Positions 1 through 8,332 of a DNA stretch of 64,000 nt are shown here, one piece after another; position 1 is the stretch's first letter; each line of letters begins with the position of its first letter. Where the stretch lies: the NCBI RefSeq assembly GCF_015277735.1, contig NZ_JADHDA010000003.1, positions 372,001 through 436,000 of the forward strand, written 5' to 3'. Position numbers and translations under genes: made by a program. The DNA is from Psychrobacter sp. NG254. GTDB taxonomy: Bacteria; Pseudomonadota; Gammaproteobacteria; Pseudomonadales; Moraxellaceae. The notes below the pieces were generated by a model. That model was not told the DNA's origin. It was given only the letters and a program-made list of their open reading frames with translations, and ran no database searches.

Positions 1-153
1 GCCTAAGCAGATATAAGCTACCTTTTCTTTTATCAAATTCGACATCGAGCGTATATTAATAGCGCTGGATTTTCACAGTTGGCTTTGCCACAATGGACAG
101 CGCAGCACTAAACCCAATTTTTATAACTATAATGAAGATGACAAGGAATCGTT

Positions 154-690
154 ATGATTTATCAGTATTTAGACAAAACCCCTGAGTTTGCTGTGCCATT
201 CAACGGTTGGGTGGCAGATTCAGCGCAAGTGATGGGCGATGTATATTTAGGTCATCAAGCCAATGTGTGGTTTGGTGCGGTGATACGCGGTGACAATGAT
301 CGTATTCATATCGGTGACTATAGTAATGTCCAAGAGAATAGCGTGATTCATACCGATGCAGGTGTCAAGGTGACCATTGGTAATTACGTCACTATCGGCC
401 ATCTGGCTATGCTACACGGTTGTGAGATTGGTGATAATAGTTTGATTGGTATTGGTGCTGTAGTACTCAATAATGCCAAGATCGGTAAAAATTGCCTGAT
501 AGGGGCGAAAGCCTTGATTACTGAAGGTCAGGTTATCCCAGATAACTCGCTGGTGATGGGCGCGCCTGCAAAAGTGGTCAAGACGCTAACAGATGAGCAA
601 GCCGCTATGCTAAAAATGTCAGCGCTACATTATGCTGAGCGTTGCCAAAAATTCAAAACAGGCTTAACAGAAATAGCGATGCCTGACTAA
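154..690 (+). CDS. Gamma-carbonic anhydrase family protein (YrdA/PaaY-like)
   Basis: A 178-residue left-handed beta-helix protein built of hexapeptide repeats (IGxxxxI/V units throughout residues 25-150). His66, His83 and His88 are placed like the three zinc ligands of gamma-class carbonic anhydrases, so metal binding is plausible. In this family (YrdA, CaiE, PaaY) activity varies and some members act as thioesterases, so the exact reaction is open. The ATG at 154 has an AAGGA ribosome site about 7 bases upstream. It stands alone, 160 bp before the next gene in the same direction. The 153 bases before it show nothing I can name. Confidence 0.9.
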   Translation: MIYQYLDKTPEFAVPFNGWVADSAQVMGDVYLGHQANVWFGAVIRGDNDRIHIGDYSNVQENSVIHTDAGVKVTIGNYVTIGHLAMLHGCEIGDNSLIGIGAVVLNNAKIGKNCLIGAKALITEGQVIPDNSLVMGAPAKVVKTLTDEQAAMLKMSALHYAERCQKFKTGLTEIAMPD

Positions 691-849
691 GGGTAAGTAC
701 ACGAGCTAATTTTAAATAGATAGACTATAGGGTGCGCGCTGTATTTAATTGATGTGCTATTTAAATGATGTACTCATCCTTAATACACAACTGTACCCAG
801 TTTTATTAAACGATTCATATTTTTTTGCAACTAACGATAAGGTCTCATC

Positions 850-1551
850 ATGCAGGCAAATCAAGCACAAACACAACAAAAGCAACTGGCATTATTTGAT
901 TTAGATCATACCTTACTTGATGTCGATAGTGATTATCTCTGGGGCGAGTATATCGTAAAGCATGACCTTGTCGATGAGGCGCAGTACCGCACTGCCAATC
1001 AGAAGTTTTATAATGACTATATCGAAGGCACACTAGACGCGACAGAGTACAATGAGTTTGTCGCACAGTTTTTGAGCAGTTTGCCGCTTGATAGACTTGA
1101 TGAGCTAAGAGAAGACTATATCAAAAGCGAAATCGAGCCACATATTCGCCCAAAAGCGATGGAAGTGTTGTGTCAGCACATTGAGCAAGGACACGAAGTC
1201 GTGATTATTTCTGCGACCAATGATTTTGTGGTCTCTGCCATTGCCAAACGTTTTGGTATAGAAGCCGCCAATGTGTTATCAACACCGCTCGAGATAAAAG
1301 ACAATCGCTATACAGGTGAGTTAGCGGACAAGCCCAATTTTAAAGAAGGTAAGATATATCATCTAGACAAATGGGTGAATAAGCAGCAGTTAGCTGGTGT
1401 TACCTTTGAAAAAACGTATGCGTATTCAGATTCTAAGAACGACATCCCATTGCTCGAATGGGCAGATGTGGCCGTTTGCGTGTCACCTGATGACGCGCTG
1501 CATGCGCATGCTCTGGCGCATCGCTGGGCAGTAGAAGATTGGTCAATATAG
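850..1551 (+). CDS. HAD-superfamily hydrolase, subfamily IB (SerB-like phosphatase)
   Basis: A 233-residue cytosolic phosphatase of the HAD IB group. Motif I is DLDHTLLD, with nucleophile Asp17 and acid/base Asp19. Motif II is the Ser in VVIISATND, motif III a Lys in FKEGK, and motif IV SDSKNDIPLL near residue 195. The helical cap lies between motifs I and II. The family hydrolyses phosphoserine or other small phosphate monoesters; the substrate here cannot be read. An AAGG lies 8 bases before the ATG. It is followed 125 bp later by prfB. Confidence 0.88.
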   Translation: MQANQAQTQQKQLALFDLDHTLLDVDSDYLWGEYIVKHDLVDEAQYRTANQKFYNDYIEGTLDATEYNEFVAQFLSSLPLDRLDELREDYIKSEIEPHIRPKAMEVLCQHIEQGHEVVIISATNDFVVSAIAKRFGIEAANVLSTPLEIKDNRYTGELADKPNFKEGKIYHLDKWVNKQQLAGVTFEKTYAYSDSKNDIPLLEWADVAVCVSPDDALHAHALAHRWAVEDWSI

Positions 1552-1676
1552 GCTGTCCAATCCAGTAATAGTAGCAACATTAGCAATAGCGATAATTAGC
1601 GAACCATTTAGCCTCAATCTCATTTAAAATAGCGCCACATTCGTTATTTATTTTTATTAGAAAAACAGGAATATTT

Positions 1677-2772
1677 ATGGAAATCAATCCGTATCAAGAA
1701 CAGATTAAAGATTTATCAGAGCGTGGGCAGGATTTGCGGAGGTATCTTTGACTTCGATGGTAAGCAAGAGCGCTTAGAAGAAGTCAATTTGGAGTTAGAA
1801 AACCCAGAGCTATGGAACGATCCAGAGCGTGCGACCAAGATTAACAAAGAAAAAAGCCATCTTGATGGTGTCATCGATGTAGTGGTCTCTCTTGAAACTA
1901 CGCTAGAAGATGCATCTGCTATGCTAGAGCTGGCGGTAGAGGAAGACGATGAGTCATTGCTCGCCGATGTGCAGACTGAGCTGGACAATGCTGAAAAACG
2001 TGTGGCTGACCTAGAGTTCCGCCGTATGTTCAGCGGTGAGATGGACCCAAACAACTGCTACCTAGATATTCAGTCGGGTAGTGGTGGTACTGAAGCGCAA
2101 GATTGGGCAGAGATGCTACTTCGCATGTATACACGCTGGGCAGAAGCACATGGCTTCAAAGTAGACGTGATTGAAGTGTCGTCTGGTAGTGTGGCTGGTA
2201 TTAAGTCGGCAACGATTGAGATCAAAGGCGACTATGCGTTTGGTTGGTTGCGTACCGAGATTGGCGTTCACCGTTTAGTGCGTAAATCACCATTTGATAG
2301 TAATAATGGTCGTCATACCTCGTTTGCTGCGGTGTTTGTCTCGCCTGAAATCGATGACAACGTCGAGATTGATATCAATCCAGCAGATTTGCGTATCGAT
2401 ACCTATCGCTCATCTGGGGCTGGTGGTCAGCACGTAAACACGACAGATTCTGCGGTACGTATTACTCATGAACCATCGGGCGTAGTAGTGACCTGTCAGA
2501 ATGAGCGTAGTCAACATGGTAACAAGGCCACGGCGATGAAGATGCTACGTGCTAAGCTCTATGAGCTAGAAATGCAAAAACGTATGGAATCACAGCAAGC
2601 AGTTGAAGATGGTAAATCTGATGTCGGCTGGGGCAGTCAAATTCGCTCGTACGTGCTTGATGACTCACGTATCAAAGACTTGCGTACCGGTGTTGAGACC
2701 TTTAACACGGGTGCTGTGCTAGATGGTGACCTTGATCAGTTTATTGAAGCGAGTCTAAAAGCAGGATTGTAA
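1677..2772 (+). CDS. prfB: Peptide chain release factor 2, with programmed +1 frameshift
   Basis: RF2 reads UAA and UGA stops and triggers peptide release. The first 24 codons start at ATG 1677 and run to an in-frame TGA at 1749-1751. Translation continues in the +1 frame from GAC at 1750, giving about 364 residues. The site holds the classical parts: an SD-like AGG six bases before the slippery CTT, then TGA C. The body carries the SPF anticodon-like tripeptide (KSPFDS) and the catalytic GGQ (SGAGGQHVN). This is normal RF2 autoregulation, not a broken gene. A start at GTG 1723 would lose the N-terminus. AGGA precedes the ATG. Confidence 0.97.
1737..1752 (+). promoter_or_regulatory. prfB: prfB programmed frameshift site
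   Basis: CGG AGG TAT CTT TGA C: an internal SD-like AGG, the slippery CTT codon and a UGA stop in poor context. Low RF2 lets the ribosome slip +1 on CTT; abundant RF2 terminates at UGA. The match to the conserved bacterial AGG-N3-CTTTGAC site is direct. Confidence 0.95.
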
Positions 2773-2833
2773 GCAGCAGTTTTAAACAAGCAGCCGTTTT
2801 AAAATAGTAATCAATATTTAATTAAGGAAAATT

Positions 2834-3118
2834 ATGCCAAGCGTTAATAATTATTTTGATGATAAAGTGACTTCTATTGCCTTTCAAACGGCTACTAAGC
2901 CTGCGACTGTCGGTGTCATGGAAATTGGTGAGTATGAGTTTGGCACCAGCGAATTCGAAACCATGAGTGTGGTGAGCGGTGCATTGACGGTCAAGCTACC
3001 AGAAAGTGATGAGTGGCAAACCTTTAACGCTGGCGAGCAGTTTACCGTTGAAGCCAACCAAAAGTTCCAAGTAAAAGTAGACGTCGAAACTGCTTATCTA
3101 TGTGTATACGGTAAATAA
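2834..3118 (+). CDS. ppnP: Pyrimidine/purine nucleoside phosphorylase (DUF1255, cupin)
   Basis: A 94-residue single-domain cupin matching the YaiE/PpnP family in length and sequence ([15 protein letters not shown] start, [16 protein letters not shown] core, AYLCVYGK end). PpnP phosphorolyses a broad range of nucleosides to free base and ribose-1-phosphate in the cytosol. AAGGA lies 8 bases upstream of the ATG. It sits 61 bp after prfB and ends in a strong terminator, so it may be the last cistron of a prfB-ppnP transcript. Confidence 0.93.
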   Translation: MPSVNNYFDDKVTSIAFQTATKPATVGVMEIGEYEFGTSEFETMSVVSGALTVKLPESDEWQTFNAGEQFTVEANQKFQVKVDVETAYLCVYGK

Positions 3119-3149
3119 CGACTTCTAAGTTATAGCAATATCAAAACGA

Positions 3150-3183
3150 AAAACGCCAAGTATTTTATGCTTGGCGTTTTTTG
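3150..3183 (+). terminator. Rho-independent terminator after ppnP
   Basis: AACGCCAAG / CTTGGCGTT perfect 9-bp stem with a 9-base loop, followed by a T run. Confidence 0.9.
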
Positions 3184-3328
3184 TGTGTCATATTTCAGAT
3201 GAATTTTAATCTACTATCCTGAAAATTATGTTTTACACAGCATTACACTTTGTCTGTGCCAAATAAACAGCAAAAATTATTGTCATTAACTATGCTAAAA
3301 CCATGAATTCTCAAAGGTGTATGACTTT

Positions 3329-4459
3329 ATGGCAAAGGTAAAAGTAAAGACAAGCGAGCAGGCGAGTACAAGAGATGTGCGCCATGATTATGAGCATCTC
3401 GCACGCCGTGCCAATTTACGTTATGTGAGTGACGACGAACCAGGCTACGAGCGCAGACGTTGGGGTCGCGGCTTTACTTATCGTGATGCGACGGGCAAAA
3501 CCATAAAAGACAAAGCGCTGCGTCAGCGTTTTGATGCGTTGGTGATACCGCCTATGTGGTCAGAGGTGTGGATATGCCAAGATGAAAAAGGCCATCTGCA
3601 ATCGACCGGAAGAGACGAGAAATCTCGTAAGCAATACTTGTATCATCCGTCATGGAACAATATTCGTGACCAAGCAAAGTTTGATGCGATGATAGGATTT
3701 GCAGAAGTGCTACCCAACCTACGCGCACAAGTCGAGATAGATTTAGAGACTGAATCCCTGTCACGTACCAATGTTTTGGCAGCCATCGTCAAATTGCTTG
3801 AGACGACACTGATTCGTATCGGTAACAGTCGCTACGCCAAGCAAAATAAAAGCTATGGCCTGAGTACGCTACGCAGCAAGCATGTCAGTGAAACCGACAA
3901 TGGACTGGCGTTTGATTTCGTCGGAAAAAGCGCAAAAGAGCATCATATTGAGCTACAAGACGAGCGTTTGATTGATATCGTGCAGGCATGTTCTGAGCTG
4001 CCAGGCTATCAGATATTCAAATATCTAGATGACAACGGACATAAGCAAGTCGTCGACAGTAGCGATATCAATGACTACTTACGCATGCATACGTGCGGCA
4101 TGGACTGTGAAAGCAAGCTATACAGCGCAAAGGATTTTCGCACATGGATGGCGAGTGTGCTTGCGGCAAGCTACCTATATGACGAACTACAAACGTCTGC
4201 AGGCGCTAGCATACTAGATAGTGCACCAGAAAGCACTGAGCGACAGCAATTAGTTACTGATATGGTAAAAAGTGTGGCAGCAGAGCTGGGTAACACGCCG
4301 ACCGTATGCCGTGCCTCTTATATTCACCCCATTGTCATTGAGCGTTTTTTGGCAGGGCAGTTTTTTGAGACTTACAAACAAGCACGCCGCGGTCGAACCA
4401 AGAAATACCAAAGCTGTGAAGAGAAAGCATTGTTAGTGTTTTTAAGGGCTGATGTTTAA
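3329..4459 (+). CDS. DNA topoisomerase IB (poxvirus/eukaryote type)
   Basis: A type IB topoisomerase relaxes supercoils through a 3'-phosphotyrosine intermediate. The signature SYIHP near the C-terminus contains the catalytic Tyr331 (counted from ATG 3329). Upstream active-site Arg/Lys candidates are in the STLRSKHV and NDYLRMHT segments. The N-terminal part (GRGFTYRDATGK, LVIPPMWSEVWI) is typical of bacterial/viral IB enzymes. The frame also opens at GTG 3317, but ATG 3329 has AAAGG at a usable distance. Length (376 aa) is normal. It stands alone, with about 300 bp of non-coding DNA downstream. Confidence 0.93.
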   Translation: MAKVKVKTSEQASTRDVRHDYEHLARRANLRYVSDDEPGYERRRWGRGFTYRDATGKTIKDKALRQRFDALVIPPMWSEVWICQDEKGHLQSTGRDEKSRKQYLYHPSWNNIRDQAKFDAMIGFAEVLPNLRAQVEIDLETESLSRTNVLAAIVKLLETTLIRIGNSRYAKQNKSYGLSTLRSKHVSETDNGLAFDFVGKSAKEHHIELQDERLIDIVQACSELPGYQIFKYLDDNGHKQVVDSSDINDYLRMHTCGMDCESKLYSAKDFRTWMASVLAASYLYDELQTSAGASILDSAPESTERQQLVTDMVKSVAAELGNTPTVCRASYIHPIVIERFLAGQFFETYKQARRGRTKKYQSCEEKALLVFLRADV

Positions 4460-4763
4460 GGGTGAGGTTTTAGATAGTAATAGTAGAGTGCTAGTTCTTC
4501 AACAAAAAGTCAAAAACTTGCTATGAAACATTGGTTATTGTAGATGTTCATATTGGCTTGTAGCGAATTAATGATAATTAGTTATAGATTGTCTTTATTT
4601 CTATAAAATAAAAATGATACGTTATGTATTGAAATAAACGTAAAAATGCGTTACTAATAGAACATGATAAGTACGAATCTATGAAACGGTCTATAGGATG
4701 TGACCGTTTTACAATCATAAATACCATTTTACCAGTTACCTGCTATTGCTAAAGGATTAGCTT
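4460..4763. other. Intergenic region with one inverted repeat
   Basis: About 300 AT-rich bases without a gene. The only structure I see is AAACGGTC (4684-4691) and GACCGTTT (4702-4709), an 8-bp inverted repeat with a 10-base spacer, 55 bp before the acyl-CoA ligase start. It could be an operator or a weak terminator. Confidence 0.5.
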
Positions 4764-6479
4764 ATGAACACCGCCTCTCAAACTCCTATGAATATTGATA
4801 CAGACACTACCGTCACACCAAAAAACTATACCGATTACTATAATAATTTTGATATGAATGCACTGCTGTCAGAAATTTTTGGCGAGCAGGTGGACGATCG
4901 TTTAAATGCTTATATGGCTTGTTGTGGTCGTCACGTACGTGATGGCCGCGCTGACAATGCCGCGCTAGTACACGAAGATACCGTAGGAAATATAACGCGC
5001 ATGAGTTTTGGTGAGCTTGACAAAGCAAGTGCCCAAATCGCTAACTTGCTACAGTCGTATGGGGTAAAAGCAGGAGATAAGGTAGCGACGATGCTACCGC
5101 GCACGCCAGAGCTGCTAACCGTTGTATTGGCGACATGGCGTATCGGAGCGGTATATCAGCCGCTATTTACCGCATTTGGCTATGATTCAATCAAATATCG
5201 GATGGACAAAGCCGATACCAAAGTCGTTTTTACTAATTTAGAAAATCGCAGCAAGTTTGAAGATTTGGCTGAGCAAACCAAAATGGTATTGGTCGGCAGT
5301 ATAGAAGATGCTCAGACATGGGGTGACGATCACTATATCCAGTCCATGGCAGCACAGTCGCAAACGATCGAACCCGTGATGCTCGATACTGATGCGCCAT
5401 TTTTGCAAATGTTTACCTCTGGTACGGTTGGTAAATCAAAAGGTGTCAGTGTTCCATTGGCCGCATTACCTGCTTTTTACCTATATATGCGTTATGCCAT
5501 CGACCTACGCGAAGATGATCAATATTGGAACATGGCAGATCCAGGCTGGGCATATGGCTTGTACTATGCCATCACAGGGCCATTGCTACTGGGCATCACC
5601 ACTTATTTTAATGAAGCAGGATTCGATGCGACCCATACCCGTGAATTTATGGTACGTCATAAGATTACCAATTTGGCCTCTTCACCAACTGCGTTTCGAA
5701 TGATGAAATCTAGCGGCGTGTTTGATAGTGTTAATGAAGAGACTCATAACGATACCAATGCCAAGCTGTCTTTACGCTGTGCCAACTCGGCAGGAGAGAC
5801 ACTGAATACTGAAGTGGTCAACTGGGTCGAAACCTATCTAGAATGCCAAGTCAAAGACCAATATGGGCAAACAGAAACTGGCATGACTTGCTGTGCACAT
5901 CATGCACTGGCGCATGAATGTCCTGTTGGCTCGATGGGTATGGCACTACCAGGTCATACGCTAGTCGTACTAGATGATGATATGAATGTGTTGCCAGATG
6001 GTGAGCAAGGGCAGTTAGCGGTCGTGGTCAGTCAGTCACCTGCGTTTTATTTCCGTGGTTATAGCTGGAATGAAAAACAAGCCTTTGTAGATGATTACTA
6101 TCTGACAGGCGACGTGGTTGAGCGTCATAGTGATGGCAGCTACTGGTTCTCAGGACGCGATGATGACATCATTATTACCGCAGGTTACCGTGTAGGGCCT
6201 ACTGATGTCGAAAACACTGTATTAGAGCATGACGCAGTAGCAGAGTCTGCGGCAGTAGGCGTGCCAGACGAAGTGCGCGGCCATACCATCAAGTCTTATG
6301 TGGTACTAAAAGATGGCATTGAAGGCAGTGAGCAAATCGCCAAAGAAATCCAAGAGCTAGTACGCAAACGCCTATCCACTCATGCGTATCCACGCGAGGT
6401 TGAGTTTGTGACCGAGTTACCAAAAACGCCAAGTGGTAAGATTCAACGCTTTTTGCTGCGTAGTCTGTCTGCTACATAA
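4764..6479 (+). CDS. AMP-dependent acyl-CoA synthetase/ligase
   Basis: A 571-residue ANL-superfamily enzyme that activates a carboxylic acid with ATP and joins it to CoA. Visible motifs: P-loop-like FTSGTVGKSKGV, the DQYGQTETGM motif, the hinge YWFSGRDDDIII and the C-terminal KTPSGKIQRF with its catalytic Lys. The layout resembles medium-chain or acetoacetyl/propionyl-type ligases; the acid is not determined. AAAGGA lies about 8 bases before the ATG. An SDR follows at 72 bp, so the two probably make one acid-degradation operon. Confidence 0.9.
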   Translation: MNTASQTPMNIDTDTTVTPKNYTDYYNNFDMNALLSEIFGEQVDDRLNAYMACCGRHVRDGRADNAALVHEDTVGNITRMSFGELDKASAQIANLLQSYGVKAGDKVATMLPRTPELLTVVLATWRIGAVYQPLFTAFGYDSIKYRMDKADTKVVFTNLENRSKFEDLAEQTKMVLVGSIEDAQTWGDDHYIQSMAAQSQTIEPVMLDTDAPFLQMFTSGTVGKSKGVSVPLAALPAFYLYMRYAIDLREDDQYWNMADPGWAYGLYYAITGPLLLGITTYFNEAGFDATHTREFMVRHKITNLASSPTAFRMMKSSGVFDSVNEETHNDTNAKLSLRCANSAGETLNTEVVNWVETYLECQVKDQYGQTETGMTCCAHHALAHECPVGSMGMALPGHTLVVLDDDMNVLPDGEQGQLAVVVSQSPAFYFRGYSWNEKQAFVDDYYLTGDVVERHSDGSYWFSGRDDDIIITAGYRVGPTDVENTVLEHDAVAESAAVGVPDEVRGHTIKSYVVLKDGIEGSEQIAKEIQELVRKRLSTHAYPREVEFVTELPKTPSGKIQRFLLRSLSAT

Positions 6480-6551
6480 ATGAGTTGGTAAAGCATCCAT
6501 AAATTTAATAGAAAAATATCTAATAAGAAGCAAAAATTTAAAGGAATAATC

Positions 6552-7343
6552 ATGCAAGTTAAAGAAAACAGCTTTTTGGTCACAGGCGGTGCATCGGGTT
6601 TGGGTGAGTCAGTGGCTCGCGCGATTGTAGGTCAAGGCGGTAACGTCGTTATCGCTGATTTAAATGAATCAGCAGGGCAAGCACTAGTCGCTGAGCTAGG
6701 TGATGGCGCACGTTTTGTGCGCTGTGATATTACTAACGGTGATGAAGTGCAATCAGCGGTTAAAATGGCAGAATCAGCTTTTGGCGGCCTACAAGGTTCA
6801 ATCAACTGTGCTGGTATCGTAGTGGTACAAAAGCTGCTAGATCGTGATAACAATCCAGCAGACCTTGAGGCATTTAGCCGCGGGGTCAATATCAATCTGG
6901 TCGGTTCATTTAACGTCGCCCGCTTGGTCGCTGCTAGCATTGCCAAGCGCATAGCTAATGATAGCAAGGCAGGCGACCATGTAGAGAAGAATGTAGATCA
7001 AGGTATTATTATTAATACAGCCTCTATCGCGGCCTTTGACGGTCAAGTAGGTCAAGCCAGCTATTCTTCATCCAAGGCAGGCGTGGTTGGTCTGACCTTG
7101 CCACTTGCTCGCGAGCTGGCACGTCATGGCATCCGCGTGATGACTATCGCACCAGGTGTCTTTGCTACGCCGATGATGGACAGTATTCCTGAAAAGGCAC
7201 GCGAACAATTAGAAGCAGGCGTGCCATATCCTAAACGTTTGGGCGATCCCAATGAGTTTGCCAAATTGGTGACTCATATCATCGATAATGCTTATCTAAA
7301 TGGTGAAGTTATTCGCTTAGATGGTGCGATTCGCATGGTGTAA
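6552..7343 (+). CDS. SDR oxidoreductase, 3-hydroxyacyl-CoA dehydrogenase type-2-like
   Basis: A 263-residue classical short-chain dehydrogenase. The NAD(H)-binding TGGASGLG lies at the N-terminus with D following beta-2 (VIADLN), favouring NAD. The NCAG motif and the catalytic Ser and YSSSK (Tyr/Lys) are present. The C-terminal PYPKRLGDPNEFAKLV and LNGEVIRLDGAIRM resemble HSD17B10-type 3-hydroxyacyl-CoA dehydrogenases. Position behind an acyl-CoA ligase supports a role on acyl-CoA. AAGGA precedes the ATG. Confidence 0.88.
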   Translation: MQVKENSFLVTGGASGLGESVARAIVGQGGNVVIADLNESAGQALVAELGDGARFVRCDITNGDEVQSAVKMAESAFGGLQGSINCAGIVVVQKLLDRDNNPADLEAFSRGVNINLVGSFNVARLVAASIAKRIANDSKAGDHVEKNVDQGIIINTASIAAFDGQVGQASYSSSKAGVVGLTLPLARELARHGIRVMTIAPGVFATPMMDSIPEKAREQLEAGVPYPKRLGDPNEFAKLVTHIIDNAYLNGEVIRLDGAIRMV

Positions 7344-7454
7344 CAGTCTCGTGAGTGATTCATCACTTTTGCACAAAACGTATCTACAGAATCTGGCATA
7401 GTACTTTGATACATATGATTAATGACAAAAAATTAATTATGGGAATCAAAGCCT

Positions 7455-8036
7455 ATGCTATTTTTTTATAAAAAATCTTACTCATCAAATGAGCAGCGTA
7501 TGCCTTGGCTGCCTATTACTATTGTTCTTAGTCTTGCTGCCATTGTCAGCACCAGCGCTATTGCTTATGTCAAAAGCACCTCAAAACCCAAGAATCCTAT
7601 TCCTCCTTCTATAGTGATTGATCGAGTCTTCGTCGACAAATCAGATCGTGTCTTAAAACTGATGAGCGATGGTAAAGCCATTAAGTCGTATCGTATTGCG
7701 CTAGGGGGTAGTCCAGTGGGTCATAAGCAACAAGAAGGTGATCAGCGTACGCCAGTTGGAGTTTATACACTAGATTATAAGAATGAAAATTCCATTGCCC
7801 ATCGTTCTATTCATATCAGCTATCCCAATACTGCTGACAAAGCATATGCTAAAAAACTAGGAGTCAGTGCAGGCGGAGACATTATGATTCATGGGCAAAT
7901 GAACGGCTTTGGATACTTGGCATTATTTAACCAACGACGCGATTGGACAGATGGTTGTATCGCTGTCACTAATGACGAGATGGATGAAATAATGGCAGCG
8001 GTGACACTTGGCACTCCTATTAGAATCGTGGAGTAA
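7455..8036 (+). CDS. L,D-transpeptidase (YkuD domain), membrane anchored
   Basis: 193 residues: a basic N-terminus, one hydrophobic segment (about residues 18-40, likely uncleaved anchor), then a YkuD catalytic domain. The active-site region reads MIHGQMNG...WTDGCIAVTN, with the catalytic Cys in the conserved T/S-DGC-x-A-x-x-N. Family members cross-link peptidoglycan 3-3 or attach lipoproteins in the periplasm. It lacks LysM, so it is of the short form. The ribosome site is weak. It is monocistronic by spacing. Confidence 0.88.
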   Translation: MLFFYKKSYSSNEQRMPWLPITIVLSLAAIVSTSAIAYVKSTSKPKNPIPPSIVIDRVFVDKSDRVLKLMSDGKAIKSYRIALGGSPVGHKQQEGDQRTPVGVYTLDYKNENSIAHRSIHISYPNTADKAYAKKLGVSAGGDIMIHGQMNGFGYLALFNQRRDWTDGCIAVTNDEMDEIMAAVTLGTPIRIVE

Positions 8037-8222
8037 CACCGTTAAGTTTATGACAAATAAGTGCATTGCTCATTACTATTTTCGGCAGAAATTTATCATT
8101 TGTTTACACCAATAAGGGGCTTTATTACCCTCTTGATTTATTTTATCTATGATTAATAGCCTATTTAAATATTATTAATAATAAATATCATTGTTTTAAG
8201 TAAGGTTTTATTTGGTAATCTT

Positions 8223-8251
8223 CTTGAAATAGGTGTATATATACCTTATAT
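8223..8251 (+). promoter_or_regulatory. Sigma-32 (RpoH) type heat-shock promoter of clpB
   Basis: CTTGAAA at 8223-8229 is a full match to the sigma-32 -35 box. A 14-base spacer leads to CCTTATAT (8244-8251), close to the CCCCATnT -10. The site lies 80 bp before clpB, a classical RpoH target. Transcription should start near 8258. Confidence 0.8.
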
Positions 8252-8332
8252 AGATGACAGATAACAGTGGCACTAGACTAAGAGAGGTCTTAGAGGGGCG
8301 ACTGAAAATACTAATTATAAAAGGATATAGAC

